The notes: generated by a model from the sequence alone, not told the origin. A DNA stretch of 20,887 bases from an uncultured Eggerthellaceae bacterium (GCA_958454405.1 CAUEBO010000049.1:1-20887), one strand, 5' to 3'. Shown: positions 8,055-15,379, counted from the first letter of the stretch. Made by a program: numbers and translations.

Positions 8055-9215
8055 TTAGCGATTGACTGCTTTCATGGCTTCTTTGATCAGCGCGCGGCCT
8101 GCAGTGTGGACCATGATTTCCTCGGTGCCTGCCATGATGCGATACACGCGCTGGTCGCGCCATAGACGGGAAATGCGGCAATCGTTCACATAGCCGATGC
8201 CGCCCATAATCTGCATGGCGTCGTCGATTACCTCGAATGCCGCTTTGCCGGTGTAGCGCTTGATGAGGGAAGACTCGGTGGAGATGGACATGCCCTGGTC
8301 CTTCATCCATGCATAGTGGTAGAGCATGTTCTGCATGTTCTCGATCTTGATGCGCATGTCGACAAGCTTCTCTTGGATGAGCTGGAAGCTTCCGATGGTT
8401 TTCCCGAACTGCATGCGCGTGCCTGCATGGCGAATTGCCTCATCGTAGGCGCAGCGGGCAAGGCCCACGTTTGCCGAGGAGATGGTCAAACGCTCAACCT
8501 CGAAGTTCTTCATAAGCTGATAGAAGCCAGCGCACTCGACGCCTACAAGATCAGATTCTTCGCACTCCACGTTGTCCAGGTAGACTTCGTAGGTTCCGCA
8601 CATGTTGTTGCCGATCTTGTCCAGCTTGGAGATGGTTACACCAGGGCGATCCATCGGGAACAGGTACATGCTGAAGTCCTTGTACGGGTTCTCGTTGATG
8701 CCGCTGCGCGCAACGCAGAGCATGTAAGGAGCCCGGTCGGCGGAGGTGTTGAACGTCTTTACGCCATTGATGTAAACCTTGCCGTCCTTCTTGGTGGCGG
8801 TAGTGGCCATGGCGGAGCTGTCAGAGCCGGCGCCGGGTTCGGTGAATCCGAGAGTGAAGGGCTTCTCGCCGCGCAAAGCGTGCTTCAGTATTTCCTGCTG
8901 CTGCACCTCGTTGCCGAAAGTCAGGATGTCGTCAACCTCGGTTGCGAAGTTGATCCACGTAAGAGAAGGCCAGCCGAGCGCATGGGCTTCTTCACATACC
9001 AGAATCTGAGTCGTAACATCGCAGGGCGTTCCACCGTGTTCCTCGGGAATGCCGAGTGCGGGGAAGTCGGCTTCAACCATGGCCTCGATGGCCTTGACGG
9101 GGAATTCGTGGTTCTTGTCGCACTCCTTGAAGTAGCTCTCGAACTGACCCCGTTCCATCACAGTGCGCAGGCTCTCAAGCAATAGCTCTTGTTCCTCGGT
9201 CTTTTTGAAATCCAT
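8055..9215 (-). CDS. Acyl-CoA dehydrogenase/reductase, CaiA-like
   Basis: This 386-residue FAD flavoenzyme interconverts acyl-CoA and 2,3-enoyl-CoA with ETF as partner. It resembles E. coli CaiA (crotonobetainyl-CoA reductase): MDFKKTEEQEL, YFKECD (28-33), IPEEHGG (56-62), TEPGAGSD (125-132), FGKTIGSFQLIQEK (270-283), MQIMGGIGY (334-342) and RLWRDQRV (350-357). The position of the usual catalytic glutamate near the C-terminus (medium-chain E376, YEGT) reads MAGT here, with alanine at 362. A glutamate occurs at 241 (VERL), which by eye matches the alternative base position of isovaleryl- and long-chain enzymes; CaiA looks the same. The ATG at 9215 has AAAGGAAA upstream and removes 15 unlikely N-terminal residues. 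It is the first gene of the operon, so the divergent LysR protein probably controls it. Reductive direction is inferred from the family and anaerobic context. Confidence 0.93.
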   Translation of the reverse strand: MDFKKTEEQELLLESLRTVMERGQFESYFKECDKNHEFPVKAIEAMVEADFPALGIPEEHGGTPCDVTTQILVCEEAHALGWPSLTWINFATEVDDILTFGNEVQQQEILKHALRGEKPFTLGFTEPGAGSDSSAMATTATKKDGKVYINGVKTFNTSADRAPYMLCVARSGINENPYKDFSMYLFPMDRPGVTISKLDKIGNNMCGTYEVYLDNVECEESDLVGVECAGFYQLMKNFEVERLTISSANVGLARCAYDEAIRHAGTRMQFGKTIGSFQLIQEKLVDMRIKIENMQNMLYHYAWMKDQGMSISTESSLIKRYTGKAAFEVIDDAMQIMGGIGYVNDCRISRLWRDQRVYRIMAGTEEIMVHTAGRALIKEAMKAVNR

Positions 9216-9385
9216 CGCAGTTTCCTTTCGAACGCCAATACTCTTGAAAAGACCTGCCACCGTCCTGCTGCTTTCGTGGACTCCTCGACGGAAGGCCTAT
9301 CCAAGACTTCTTGCATTGATTTTAGGGAGTTTGCCCGACATAGATGAAATACGGCCTTCGCACGTGCTTATGCGTTCCTGCTCAC

Positions 9386-9404
9386 TTCCAATACGCGTTT
9401 GGAA
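9386..9404. promoter_or_regulatory. Interrupted dyad in cai-like/lysR divergent promoter region
   Basis: TTCCAATACGCGTTTGGAA consists of perfect 6-bp arms (TTCCAA/TTGGAA) around a 7-nt centre that holds the start of ACGCGT. It lies in the 247-bp divergent intergenic region (9216-9462), 58 bp before the lysR start. It is a candidate binding site for the LysR-type regulator or an activator site for the minus-strand operon. I could not resolve a convincing -35/-10 pair for either direction in 9216-9462. Confidence 0.5.
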
Positions 9405-9412
9405 AAGGTACA

Positions 9413-9427
9413 ATGCAGAAATTGCAT
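9413..9427. promoter_or_regulatory. LysR-type T-N11-A box
   Basis: ATGCA (9413-9417), a 5-nt spacer and TGCAT (9423-9427) form a 15-bp dyad with T9414-N11-A9426. This is the classical geometry of a LysR-family recognition site. It lies 35 bp before the lysR start codon and about 200 bp upstream of the divergent operon. That fits the usual arrangement in which the regulator represses itself and activates the divergent genes. Confidence 0.6.
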
Positions 9428-9462
9428 ATTAAAATGAAAGCCACTCCGAGAGGATAGTTTTC

Positions 9463-10449
9463 ATGGATATTCAGACGTATAAGGAGTTCGTCACCCTGGT
9501 GACTCATAGGAGCTTTGTTTCCGCTGCGCGCGACTTGAATATGTCGCAGCCGACGCTGAGCCGTCATATGGCGGCACTGAGCAAAGAACTCAGGCACGAT
9601 CTTTTTTATGACAGCAGGCCTTTAACCCTTACCCCAGCAGGTGAGGCGGTTTTGGAAACCGCAAGTCTTATTATCAGAGAGCAAGACAATCTCGTTGAGT
9701 CGCTCAAGAGAATCTCTTCATTGGGCGGAGGGCGTATCCGCGTGCTCAGCCTCAGGGCCGATGCGCTCTACGTAGGAATCCATGATGCTTTTTCGGCAAT
9801 GCAGGCAAAACACCCGAACTACCGAGTCGACTATATTGCGCTAGATGACAGCGGACTCGATCCGTTTCAGATGATCGAGCGGGACAAAGTCGATGTCTCG
9901 TTTCTCGCATGCATAACGGCGGAGGAATGGCCTGGTTGTGAAACGCCGAATCATTTGAAGACGATTGCCATCCCAGAGTTTCATGGCGAATTGGCCGTAG
10001 GCATTCCGAAAGAAAACGAGCTCTCAAAAAGAGATGGCATTTCGTTGAAGGATCTATCTGAGCAGGTGTTCATCATGCAGACCAACCGCTGCAACGAGCG
10101 GTTCCAGAATGACTTCGTCGACTGCTGTCTTGAAGAGGGATTTCGACCCAAGATACAACCCGTTCCCCTTGACGACGCCTACAGTTTCTATACGCGGAAA
10201 CCCGAGGGGCTCCATCTCCTGCTAAAAGTCGATCGCCAATGGCGGCCTCCCTATTCCGAGGCCATCAAAAAGCATTCGCGGATTTTTACCCTGCAAGACA
10301 AAAAGCGATTCGTGAACTGCTTTGCAATCATGAAGAAGGAATCCCCCAGTGAGGCCATCGCTCATTTCTCGCAATTCTTAGAGGAGCATACTGGCGCTTT
10401 CATGCGGGACAATGCGATGCAAAATTCGTCCAACATGCCCAAGGAGTAG
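9463..10449 (+). CDS. LysR-type transcriptional regulator
   Basis: This 328-residue regulator has an N-terminal winged helix-turn-helix (MDIQTYKEFV... with SFVSAARDLNMSQPTLSRHM at about 17-36) and a C-terminal effector domain resembling the periplasmic-binding-protein fold (from about residue 90). It is transcribed away from the acyl-CoA operon, so it most likely senses that pathway's substrate or a CoA intermediate. The ATG at 9463 follows GAGAGGAT at a normal distance. GC content is low for the window: by hand count, 35, 30 and 25 of 60 bases in the three lines 9541-9720, against 42 of 60 in samples of nifJ and the dmsA-like gene. The ligand is not predictable. A truncated gene fragment reads toward its 3' end. 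Confidence 0.93.
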   Translation: MDIQTYKEFVTLVTHRSFVSAARDLNMSQPTLSRHMAALSKELRHDLFYDSRPLTLTPAGEAVLETASLIIREQDNLVESLKRISSLGGGRIRVLSLRADALYVGIHDAFSAMQAKHPNYRVDYIALDDSGLDPFQMIERDKVDVSFLACITAEEWPGCETPNHLKTIAIPEFHGELAVGIPKENELSKRDGISLKDLSEQVFIMQTNRCNERFQNDFVDCCLEEGFRPKIQPVPLDDAYSFYTRKPEGLHLLLKVDRQWRPPYSEAIKKHSRIFTLQDKKRFVNCFAIMKKESPSEAIAHFSQFLEEHTGAFMRDNAMQNSSNMPKE

Positions 10450-10477
10450 GTCGAAGAGGCAATCCGGAGGCCGGCTA

Positions 10478-11092
10478 TTAGCCTGCGTGCTGATTTCGGA
10501 TTGACGCTGGATCGTTCTCGTGGCACCCGCATCCGCAGCCGCCTGAGCCCACGTAGAGGTTCATCGGGTAGGCCAGGTACTCCGCCGGGGGCAGATGGTC
10601 CACCGTGACGTAGCCCGGAGCCGCGGCGAGGATGGCGGGTATGCGGTTCACGACGGTCGCGCAGGTGTGCTCGACCGTGGCGGGCTTCGCGACGGAGAAC
10701 GAGGTGTCGGGCTCGCCGCACAGCTTCCAATCGCAGAGGTCGCCGTCTTGCGCGCCGTACACCTTGCCGATGCACCGCGTTTCGATGACGGGCCCTTGGA
10801 ACGTCTCGGTGGTCACGACGGCGCTCATGCCGATGCAGCGCCCGGCGGGAATGGTCTCGCCCATCGTTTCGGAGTAGGTGTCCTGCTCGGCGATGAAGGG
10901 CACCGCCTTCTGGGTCTGGGATTTGATGGTCCAGCCGAACAGGGAGGCCAAGGCCTCGTTCGAGTTCCACACGTAGGACGGCTCCACCGTCTCGGGGTGG
11001 GCGAGGGTCGCCTCGAACTCGTCGGCGGTGAGGCCCACGCCGTGGGCCTTCGCGAAGCCAATGCCGAACGGTTTGCAGATATCTATCTCGCC
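10478..11092 (-). pseudogene. 5'-truncated, hybrid fragment of a 2,4-diaminopentanoate dehydrogenase-like gene
   Basis: The open frame upstream of the TAA at 10478-10480 encodes the C-terminal half of the dehydrogenase that is intact at 18011-19075. Codons in 10520-11053 are base-for-base identical to 18017-18550. The N-terminal NAD(P)-binding domain is missing. Upstream of the identical block the frame reads DICKPFGIGF where the intact gene has NVEDYGLAL; this is a weak resemblance that may be the remnant of a diverged paralogue. Downstream, the intact gene ends CGCGCHH-stop, while this copy runs on as CGCGCHENDPASIRNQHAG. The fragment overlaps the last codons of torD in another frame and has no credible start. 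It is very unlikely to make a working enzyme. It could be cotranscribed with torD. Confidence 0.85.
10520..11053. repeat. Left copy of a 534-bp perfect direct repeat
   Basis: This is identical, with no mismatch or indel on line-by-line comparison, to 18017-18550 (constant offset of 7,497). The outer bases diverge at both ends (c versus g before it, g versus c after it). The repeat is exactly 178 codons of the dehydrogenase frame. It lies at the junction between the lower-GC LysR side and the high-GC reductase module. Confidence 0.95.
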
Positions 11093-11778
11093 GAACACCT
11101 CGCTTCGGCTGCGAGCTCTTCCAGCATCGCCGCATCGAGGGCGACGAGCCGGTCGATGCCGGCGCACAGGGCCGGATACAGGTGCGCCGTCGGCGCGTTC
11201 TGGGCTCGTTGCGCGAACTGCGGCAGCCAGGTGAGCATATGGTCGCGCTCGAAGGCCAGCTGCGCATCGAGCAGCCGCGCGTATTCGTCGCGATCGCCCG
11301 CGCACAGCGCCTGGAGCGTCCGCTGCGCCAGCTGGCCGATGAAGTCGAGTTGCAGGGCCAGGCTGTCTTCCGCCTCATGGACGCCCGTGTCCACGCGATA
11401 TCCCTCCGCTTCGTAGCGTTTCCTCACGTCGGCCGTGCTTTCAAGGAACAGCAGCTCCCGCGGGTCGAGGTACACGGACTCCCAGAACGGCGCGACGATC
11501 TTCTGGGGCCCGATGAACATCCGGGTGTACTCCGCGCGCACGGCGTCGATGAACTCCGCGTTGCCGCGCTTCGACTGCAGCGCGCGCAGGGTTTCGGCCA
11601 GACTGGCCAGCCCGGTGCCGTCGGCGGCGAACAGCTCGACGGCTTCCGCCGCTTCGTCGGCGGCGAGCAGCGAAAGAAGCTCCTCATCCGGTTCTTGAAC
11701 GAACGCGCGCCTGAACAGCAGGAGCAGAAGGCAGCGGTTCTGCAGTATGGCCTCGGTTGCCTGCACGTGCTCTTCCAT
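11083..11778 (-). CDS. TorD/DmsD-family molybdoenzyme chaperone
   Basis: This 231-residue all-helical cytoplasmic protein binds the twin-arginine leader and apo-form of a Mo-bisPGD enzyme, holding it back from Tat export until the cofactor and Fe-S cluster are loaded. Family marks are EYTRMFIGPQ (83-92), PFWESVY (97-103) and HEAEDSLALQLDFIGQLA (134-151). The ATG at 11778 has GAGAGGA upstream. It is divergent from the dmsA-like gene, 295 bp away, its obvious client. Its last codons (CSAR-stop, TAG at 11083-11085) lie beside the truncated dehydrogenase fragment. The C-terminal residues may therefore have been altered when the repeat junction formed, although the conserved core is intact. The specific subfamily (TorD, DmsD or NarJ-like) cannot be settled by eye. 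Confidence 0.9.
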   Translation of the reverse strand: MEEHVQATEAILQNRCLLLLLFRRAFVQEPDEELLSLLAADEAAEAVELFAADGTGLASLAETLRALQSKRGNAEFIDAVRAEYTRMFIGPQKIVAPFWESVYLDPRELLFLESTADVRKRYEAEGYRVDTGVHEAEDSLALQLDFIGQLAQRTLQALCAGDRDEYARLLDAQLAFERDHMLTWLPQFAQRAQNAPTAHLYPALCAGIDRLVALDAAMLEELAAEARCSAR

Positions 11779-11797
11779 GGGCCGGTCCTCTCTTCTC

Positions 11798-11815
11798 CCT
11801 TACCGCACGGTAAGG
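11798..11815. promoter_or_regulatory. Dyad operator candidate between torD and dmsA-like genes
   Basis: CCTTACCGCACGGTAAGG has perfect 8-bp arms around a 2-nt centre, 20 bp upstream of the torD start. A third half-site, CTTACC, recurs at 11839-11844, 40 bp from the first and just upstream of the dmsA-like -35 element. This is a candidate site for the OmpR-type regulator encoded at 17173-17904 or for another redox regulator. The assignment is inferred from position only. Confidence 0.55.
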
Positions 11816-11855
11816 CTCATTACTCAAAAAACATCCTTCTTACCAGGCGAAACGC

Positions 11856-11884
11856 TTGTTACAGCCCGTTTTGGCGGCTATATT
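11856..11884 (+). promoter_or_regulatory. Probable promoter of the dmsA-like operon
   Basis: TTGTTA (11856-11861) and TATATT (11879-11884) are separated by 17 bp and resemble sigma-70-type -35 and -10 elements in an otherwise GC-rich region. The CTTACC half-site at 11839-11844 lies just upstream. Transcription from here would give a leader of about 180 nt before the ATG at 12074. I saw no riboswitch-like structure in 11890-12073. Confidence 0.5.
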
Positions 11885-12073
11885 ATAGCGTGTCGGAACC
11901 GATGATCAAGCCCTGGGGGCGATCGGCGTTCAAGGGGGATTCCAGGGACGGGTCCATGCGGCGGGACGGATTCGATCTTGCCGGCGATCCATGCCTTCTC
12001 GGAATGTCCCCGCTGCGAACGGGCTCGCAGGTGCGATCATCGGAAGGGTGCGTTTCGAGGAGTAGGGGGAACC

Positions 12074-14689
12074 ATGGGGAATCTCATCGCGGAGATCTCT
12101 GACAAGGCCTTGAGCCGCCGCCGCTTCGTTGCGGGCAGCGCGGTTCTGGCGGCATCGCTGGCGGCGACGTCGTCGCTCGTCGCCTGCCAGGCGGGCGGGC
12201 AGGAAGAGCAGGGGGCTTCGCCTTCGGCTGCGGAAGACGGCGAGTGGATTTCGGCCGCCTGCTGGCACAACTGCGGCGGCCGCTGCGTCAACCGGGTGCT
12301 CATGAAGGACGGCGTCGTCGTCCGCCAGGGCAGCGACACGTCCCACGAGGACAGCTTCGAATGGCTGCAGCAGCGCGGGTGCCCGCGCGGCCGCTCGCAG
12401 CAGCAGCAGTGCTTCGGCGCGGACCGCTTGAAGTACCCCATGAAGCGCAAGAGCTGGCAGCCCGGCGGCGGCGAGAACGCTCGCGGCGAGCTGCGGGGCA
12501 AGGACGAGTGGGAGCGCATCAGCTGGGACGAGGCCATCGGCTATATTGCAGAAGAGGCGAAGCGCATCTACGACGAGCACGGACCCCGCGCGGTCGTGGC
12601 CGGCGGGGGCCCGGGCATCGAGCAGGTGCTCGCGAAGCTGGGCGGCTACATCCAGGTCACGGACACCAGCTCGTGCGGCACGTATTCGTTCAACGTCTCG
12701 AAGCTGGGCCTGCCGGCAACCGATCTGGGCGAAACGAACGACCGCTTCGATCTGAAGAACGCCGAGACCATCGCGCTCGTGGGCGGCAACCCTGTCTGGT
12801 CGTCCGGCGGCACCACGATGAACAACTTCGACCAGGCCATCGCCGCCGGCGTCCAGTTCGTGTACGTGGGGCCGTCGTACAACGCCACGGCGGCGTACTT
12901 CGACGCCCGCTGGATACCCATCTACCCGGGCACCGACACGGCGTTTTTGCTGGGCGTGGCCTACGAGATGATTCAGCAGGACGTGGTCGACTACGACTTC
13001 CTGGATACGTACTGCGTCGGATTCGATGGCGACCACATGCCCGACGACGCTGCGCTGAACGAGAACTTCAAGGGCTACCTCATGGGCGAGTACGACGGCG
13101 TGCCGAAGACCGCCGCCTGGGCGAGCGCCATCTGCGGCGCCCCTGAAGACGACATCGCGTGGTTTGCGGGCACCGTGGGCAAGGACCACAAGGTCATGCT
13201 GCTCCACAACTACGCGCTTGCCCGGTGCGCGAGCGCCGACAACGTCCCCCAGCTGTTCATGACGGTGGGCGCCATGGGCGGCCACATGGGCAAGTCGGGG
13301 CACGCGGTGGGCGGCGCCTACAAGACGTTCGCCGGAACGCACGGCCCTACGCTGGCCGCGTTCGGCGACACGGGCGTGGAGGCGGTGAAGAACCCCATCG
13401 CCGAGTGCATTTCCGCGCCGCTTCTGTGGCAGAGCATCCTCGACGGGTCGTTCAACAGCACGGGCATGGCCTACTCGGACAAGTTCAACGCGCAGGACAT
13501 CAAGCAGGCGGACATCAAATACCTCTCCTTCGAAGGCAAGTCGCGCGTGCAGAACACGCCGTCTTCAGTAACGGCCATCGAGGCCATCAGGAAGATGGAC
13601 TTCGTCACGTGCTCGTCGCATTTCTTCAACGCGCAGGCGAAGTACGCCGACATCGTGCTTCCCATCACGACCGAATGGGAGCGCGTGGGCGGCTTCCCCG
13701 GGCATCAGCGCAGCCGTGAGACCGTGATCGTGTACACGCAGGTCACCGAGCCGTTGTTCGAGGCAAAGACCGATCAGGAGATCGGAACCCTGCTTGCGGA
13801 GAAGCTGGGCATGGACCCGGCGGAAATATGGCCGATCAGCGAGAAGCAGCAGTTCTTCAACCAGATCCTCGGCTGCACCTACGTTGACGAGGCGGGCGAC
13901 GACAAGACGCTCGTGACGGTGACGCAGGAGGACGTCGACGCATGGGAGTGCGACGGCCAGCCGCAGGAAGGCGTCGTTGGCCTGGACGAGTTCCTGAAGA
14001 ACGGATGCTACACCATCAAGCGCGCCGAGGGCGATTCGTACGTGCGCATCGGGTACCAGGACTACATCGAGGACCCCGAGGCGAATCCGCGTCCGAGCGA
14101 TTCGGGCAAGTTCGAGATATACTGCCAGTACAAATCGGACATGCTGAACAGCATGGGGTACAGCCCCGACGGCACGTTCAAGCCCTATCCCAACTACGTT
14201 GCCGCACCCGAAGGCCGCGAAGGAACGTTCGCGGACGGCGTGGTGGGCGGCGAGCCGAGCGCGTATCCCTTCGTGGTGTACAACCCGCACTACCTGCGGC
14301 GCGCGCATCCAGTGCTCGACAACGCTCCCTGGCTGCGGGAGGCGTGGCCCAACCCGGTGTTCATCAACGCTTCGGACGCAGCTGCGAAGGGCATCGCCGA
14401 AGGCGATACGGTGCGGGTGTTCAACGCGCACGGCGCGACGCTGCGCATGGCTTCGGTGACCGAGATCATCATGCCGGGCTGCGTGGGGCTGCCGCACGGC
14501 GCCTGGCTCGATTACGACGAAGAGGCGGGCCTCGACCGCGCCGGAACCGACAACGTGCTGTGCGGGACGGTGACGAGCGGCATGGGGACGTCGGGCTACA
14601 ACAACTACAACTGCGATTTCGAACGCTACGACGGCGAGGCGCTGGTCGCCGACTGCCTGTTGCCGCAGCGCATCGTTTCGGTGGAGTAA
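12074..14689 (+). CDS. DMSO reductase-family molybdopterin oxidoreductase, catalytic subunit (DmsA-like), Tat-exported
   Basis: This 871-residue Mo-bisPGD enzyme (E. coli DmsA is about 814) has a twin-arginine signal, SRRRFVAG (14-21), and a hydrophobic stretch ending in the lipobox-like LVAC (35-38). The FS0-type cluster motif is CWHNCGGRC (C63, C67, C71) with the fourth cysteine in GCPRG (C102). The middle of the protein aligns with DmsA: WIPIYPGTDTAFLLG, FLDTYCVGFDG and, near the C-terminus, MPGCVGLPHGAWLD. The Mo ligand region DTSSCGTYSF (196-205) aligns with the DmsA serine loop, but an adjacent cysteine (C200) makes Ser versus Cys uncertain. The start at 12074 is chosen for its signal peptide and the GAGGAG/GGGGGA site; an upstream in-frame ATG at 11978 lacks both. 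It is followed at once by the Fe-S subunit, with torD divergent. Substrate unknown: S- or N-oxides, or another small-molecule acceptor. Confidence 0.93.
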   Translation: MGNLIAEISDKALSRRRFVAGSAVLAASLAATSSLVACQAGGQEEQGASPSAAEDGEWISAACWHNCGGRCVNRVLMKDGVVVRQGSDTSHEDSFEWLQQRGCPRGRSQQQQCFGADRLKYPMKRKSWQPGGGENARGELRGKDEWERISWDEAIGYIAEEAKRIYDEHGPRAVVAGGGPGIEQVLAKLGGYIQVTDTSSCGTYSFNVSKLGLPATDLGETNDRFDLKNAETIALVGGNPVWSSGGTTMNNFDQAIAAGVQFVYVGPSYNATAAYFDARWIPIYPGTDTAFLLGVAYEMIQQDVVDYDFLDTYCVGFDGDHMPDDAALNENFKGYLMGEYDGVPKTAAWASAICGAPEDDIAWFAGTVGKDHKVMLLHNYALARCASADNVPQLFMTVGAMGGHMGKSGHAVGGAYKTFAGTHGPTLAAFGDTGVEAVKNPIAECISAPLLWQSILDGSFNSTGMAYSDKFNAQDIKQADIKYLSFEGKSRVQNTPSSVTAIEAIRKMDFVTCSSHFFNAQAKYADIVLPITTEWERVGGFPGHQRSRETVIVYTQVTEPLFEAKTDQEIGTLLAEKLGMDPAEIWPISEKQQFFNQILGCTYVDEAGDDKTLVTVTQEDVDAWECDGQPQEGVVGLDEFLKNGCYTIKRAEGDSYVRIGYQDYIEDPEANPRPSDSGKFEIYCQYKSDMLNSMGYSPDGTFKPYPNYVAAPEGREGTFADGVVGGEPSAYPFVVYNPHYLRRAHPVLDNAPWLREAWPNPVFINASDAAAKGIAEGDTVRVFNAHGATLRMASVTEIIMPGCVGLPHGAWLDYDEEAGLDRAGTDNVLCGTVTSGMGTSGYNNYNCDFERYDGEALVADCLLPQRIVSVE

Positions 14690-14701
14690 AGGGGGATGGC
14701 T

Positions 14702-15280
14702 ATGAACCAGGTGGGGTTCTTCTACGATCAAACGAGGTGCGCCGGGTGCAAGACCTGCCAGGTGGCCTGCAAGGACAAGAACCGCCTCGAGGTGGGCACC
14801 GTTCTGCGCGAAGTGCGCACGTACCAGGTGGGAGCGTACCCGAGCGTGAAGATGTACCATTTCGCGGCGACGTGCAACCATTGCCAGGTGCCGGCTTGCA
14901 AGGACGTGTGCCCGGTGGGCGCGATCGTCAAGGACGAAGACGACGGCACGGTCACCATCGACCACGAGGCGTGCATCGGGTGCTCGTCGTGCGCGAACGC
15001 CTGTCCTTTCGGGGTGCCGCGCATCGACGAAGCCTCCGGCCTCGCGTACAAGTGCGACGGCTGCATCGAGCTTCGTGCTCAGGGCTACCAGCCGGCATGC
15101 GTGGAGGCGTGTCCCTACCGCGCCCTCGACTTCGGCGACGTCGAGGAGCTCAAGGAGAAGCACGGCGGCGACGTGGTGACGGAGCTTCCCGCCATGGGCG
15201 AGGGGAAGACGGGCCCCAACACGCTGATCAGGCCTCGTCCCGTCGCGGTCGAGAGCCTGGGCACGCCTATCGTGATCTAA
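14702..15280 (+). CDS. 4Fe-4S electron-transfer subunit (DmsB-like)
   Basis: This 192-residue four-cluster ferredoxin subunit carries electrons to the catalytic subunit. Four cysteine groups are visible: CAGCKTCQVAC (13-23), CNHCQVPACKDVCP (58-71), CIGCSSCANACP (91-102) and CDGCIELRAQGYQPACVEACP split over 118-138. This is the DmsB/NrfC/PhsB pattern, and the length is usual. There is no signal peptide, so it would be exported with its Tat-targeted partner. Two in-frame ATGs compete, 14696 and 14702. The second is preferred because the GGGGG tract abuts the first, leaving no spacing. It begins 12 bp after the dmsA-like stop. No DmsC-type membrane subunit follows: a hairpin and then a sensor kinase come next. 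Confidence 0.93.
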   Translation: MNQVGFFYDQTRCAGCKTCQVACKDKNRLEVGTVLREVRTYQVGAYPSVKMYHFAATCNHCQVPACKDVCPVGAIVKDEDDGTVTIDHEACIGCSSCANACPFGVPRIDEASGLAYKCDGCIELRAQGYQPACVEACPYRALDFGDVEELKEKHGGDVVTELPAMGEGKTGPNTLIRPRPVAVESLGTPIVI

Positions 15281-15308
15281 GCGGCTTCGAGGCCCATTCG
15301 ACCGACCG

Positions 15309-15343
15309 CGCGCTGCAAGCCGTCCCTCCCGGCTTGCAGCGCG
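15309..15343 (+). terminator. Hairpin after the dmsB-like gene
   Basis: A 14-bp GC-rich stem is formed by CGCGCTGCAAGCCG (15309-15322) and CGGCTTGCAGCGCG (15330-15343), with a 7-nt loop. The tail ATTGCGCTTTGGG is poor in T, so termination may be partial. It lies 28 bp past the stop and separates the reductase genes from the two-component genes. Confidence 0.65.
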
Positions 15344-15379
15344 ATTGCGCTTTGGGTATCGTGCACCATGGGCTTTCGC

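Noticed and set aside
1428..9215. Calling the operon a carnitine (cai) operon outright
   Set aside because: CaiA/B/C-like proteins are present but caiT, caiD, caiE, fixC and fixX are not, and extra enzymes are; the substrate cannot be assigned.
10478..11305. A 275-codon minus-strand frame as a functional gene running from inside torD
   Set aside because: The N-terminal part is out-of-frame torD sequence; only the C-terminal dehydrogenase domain is real and it lacks the nucleotide-binding half.
12074..14689. Naming the molybdoenzyme a true DMSO reductase or a catechol dehydroxylase
   Set aside because: The family contains many substrate types and no residue I can see fixes the substrate; even the Mo ligand (Ser or Cys) is uncertain.
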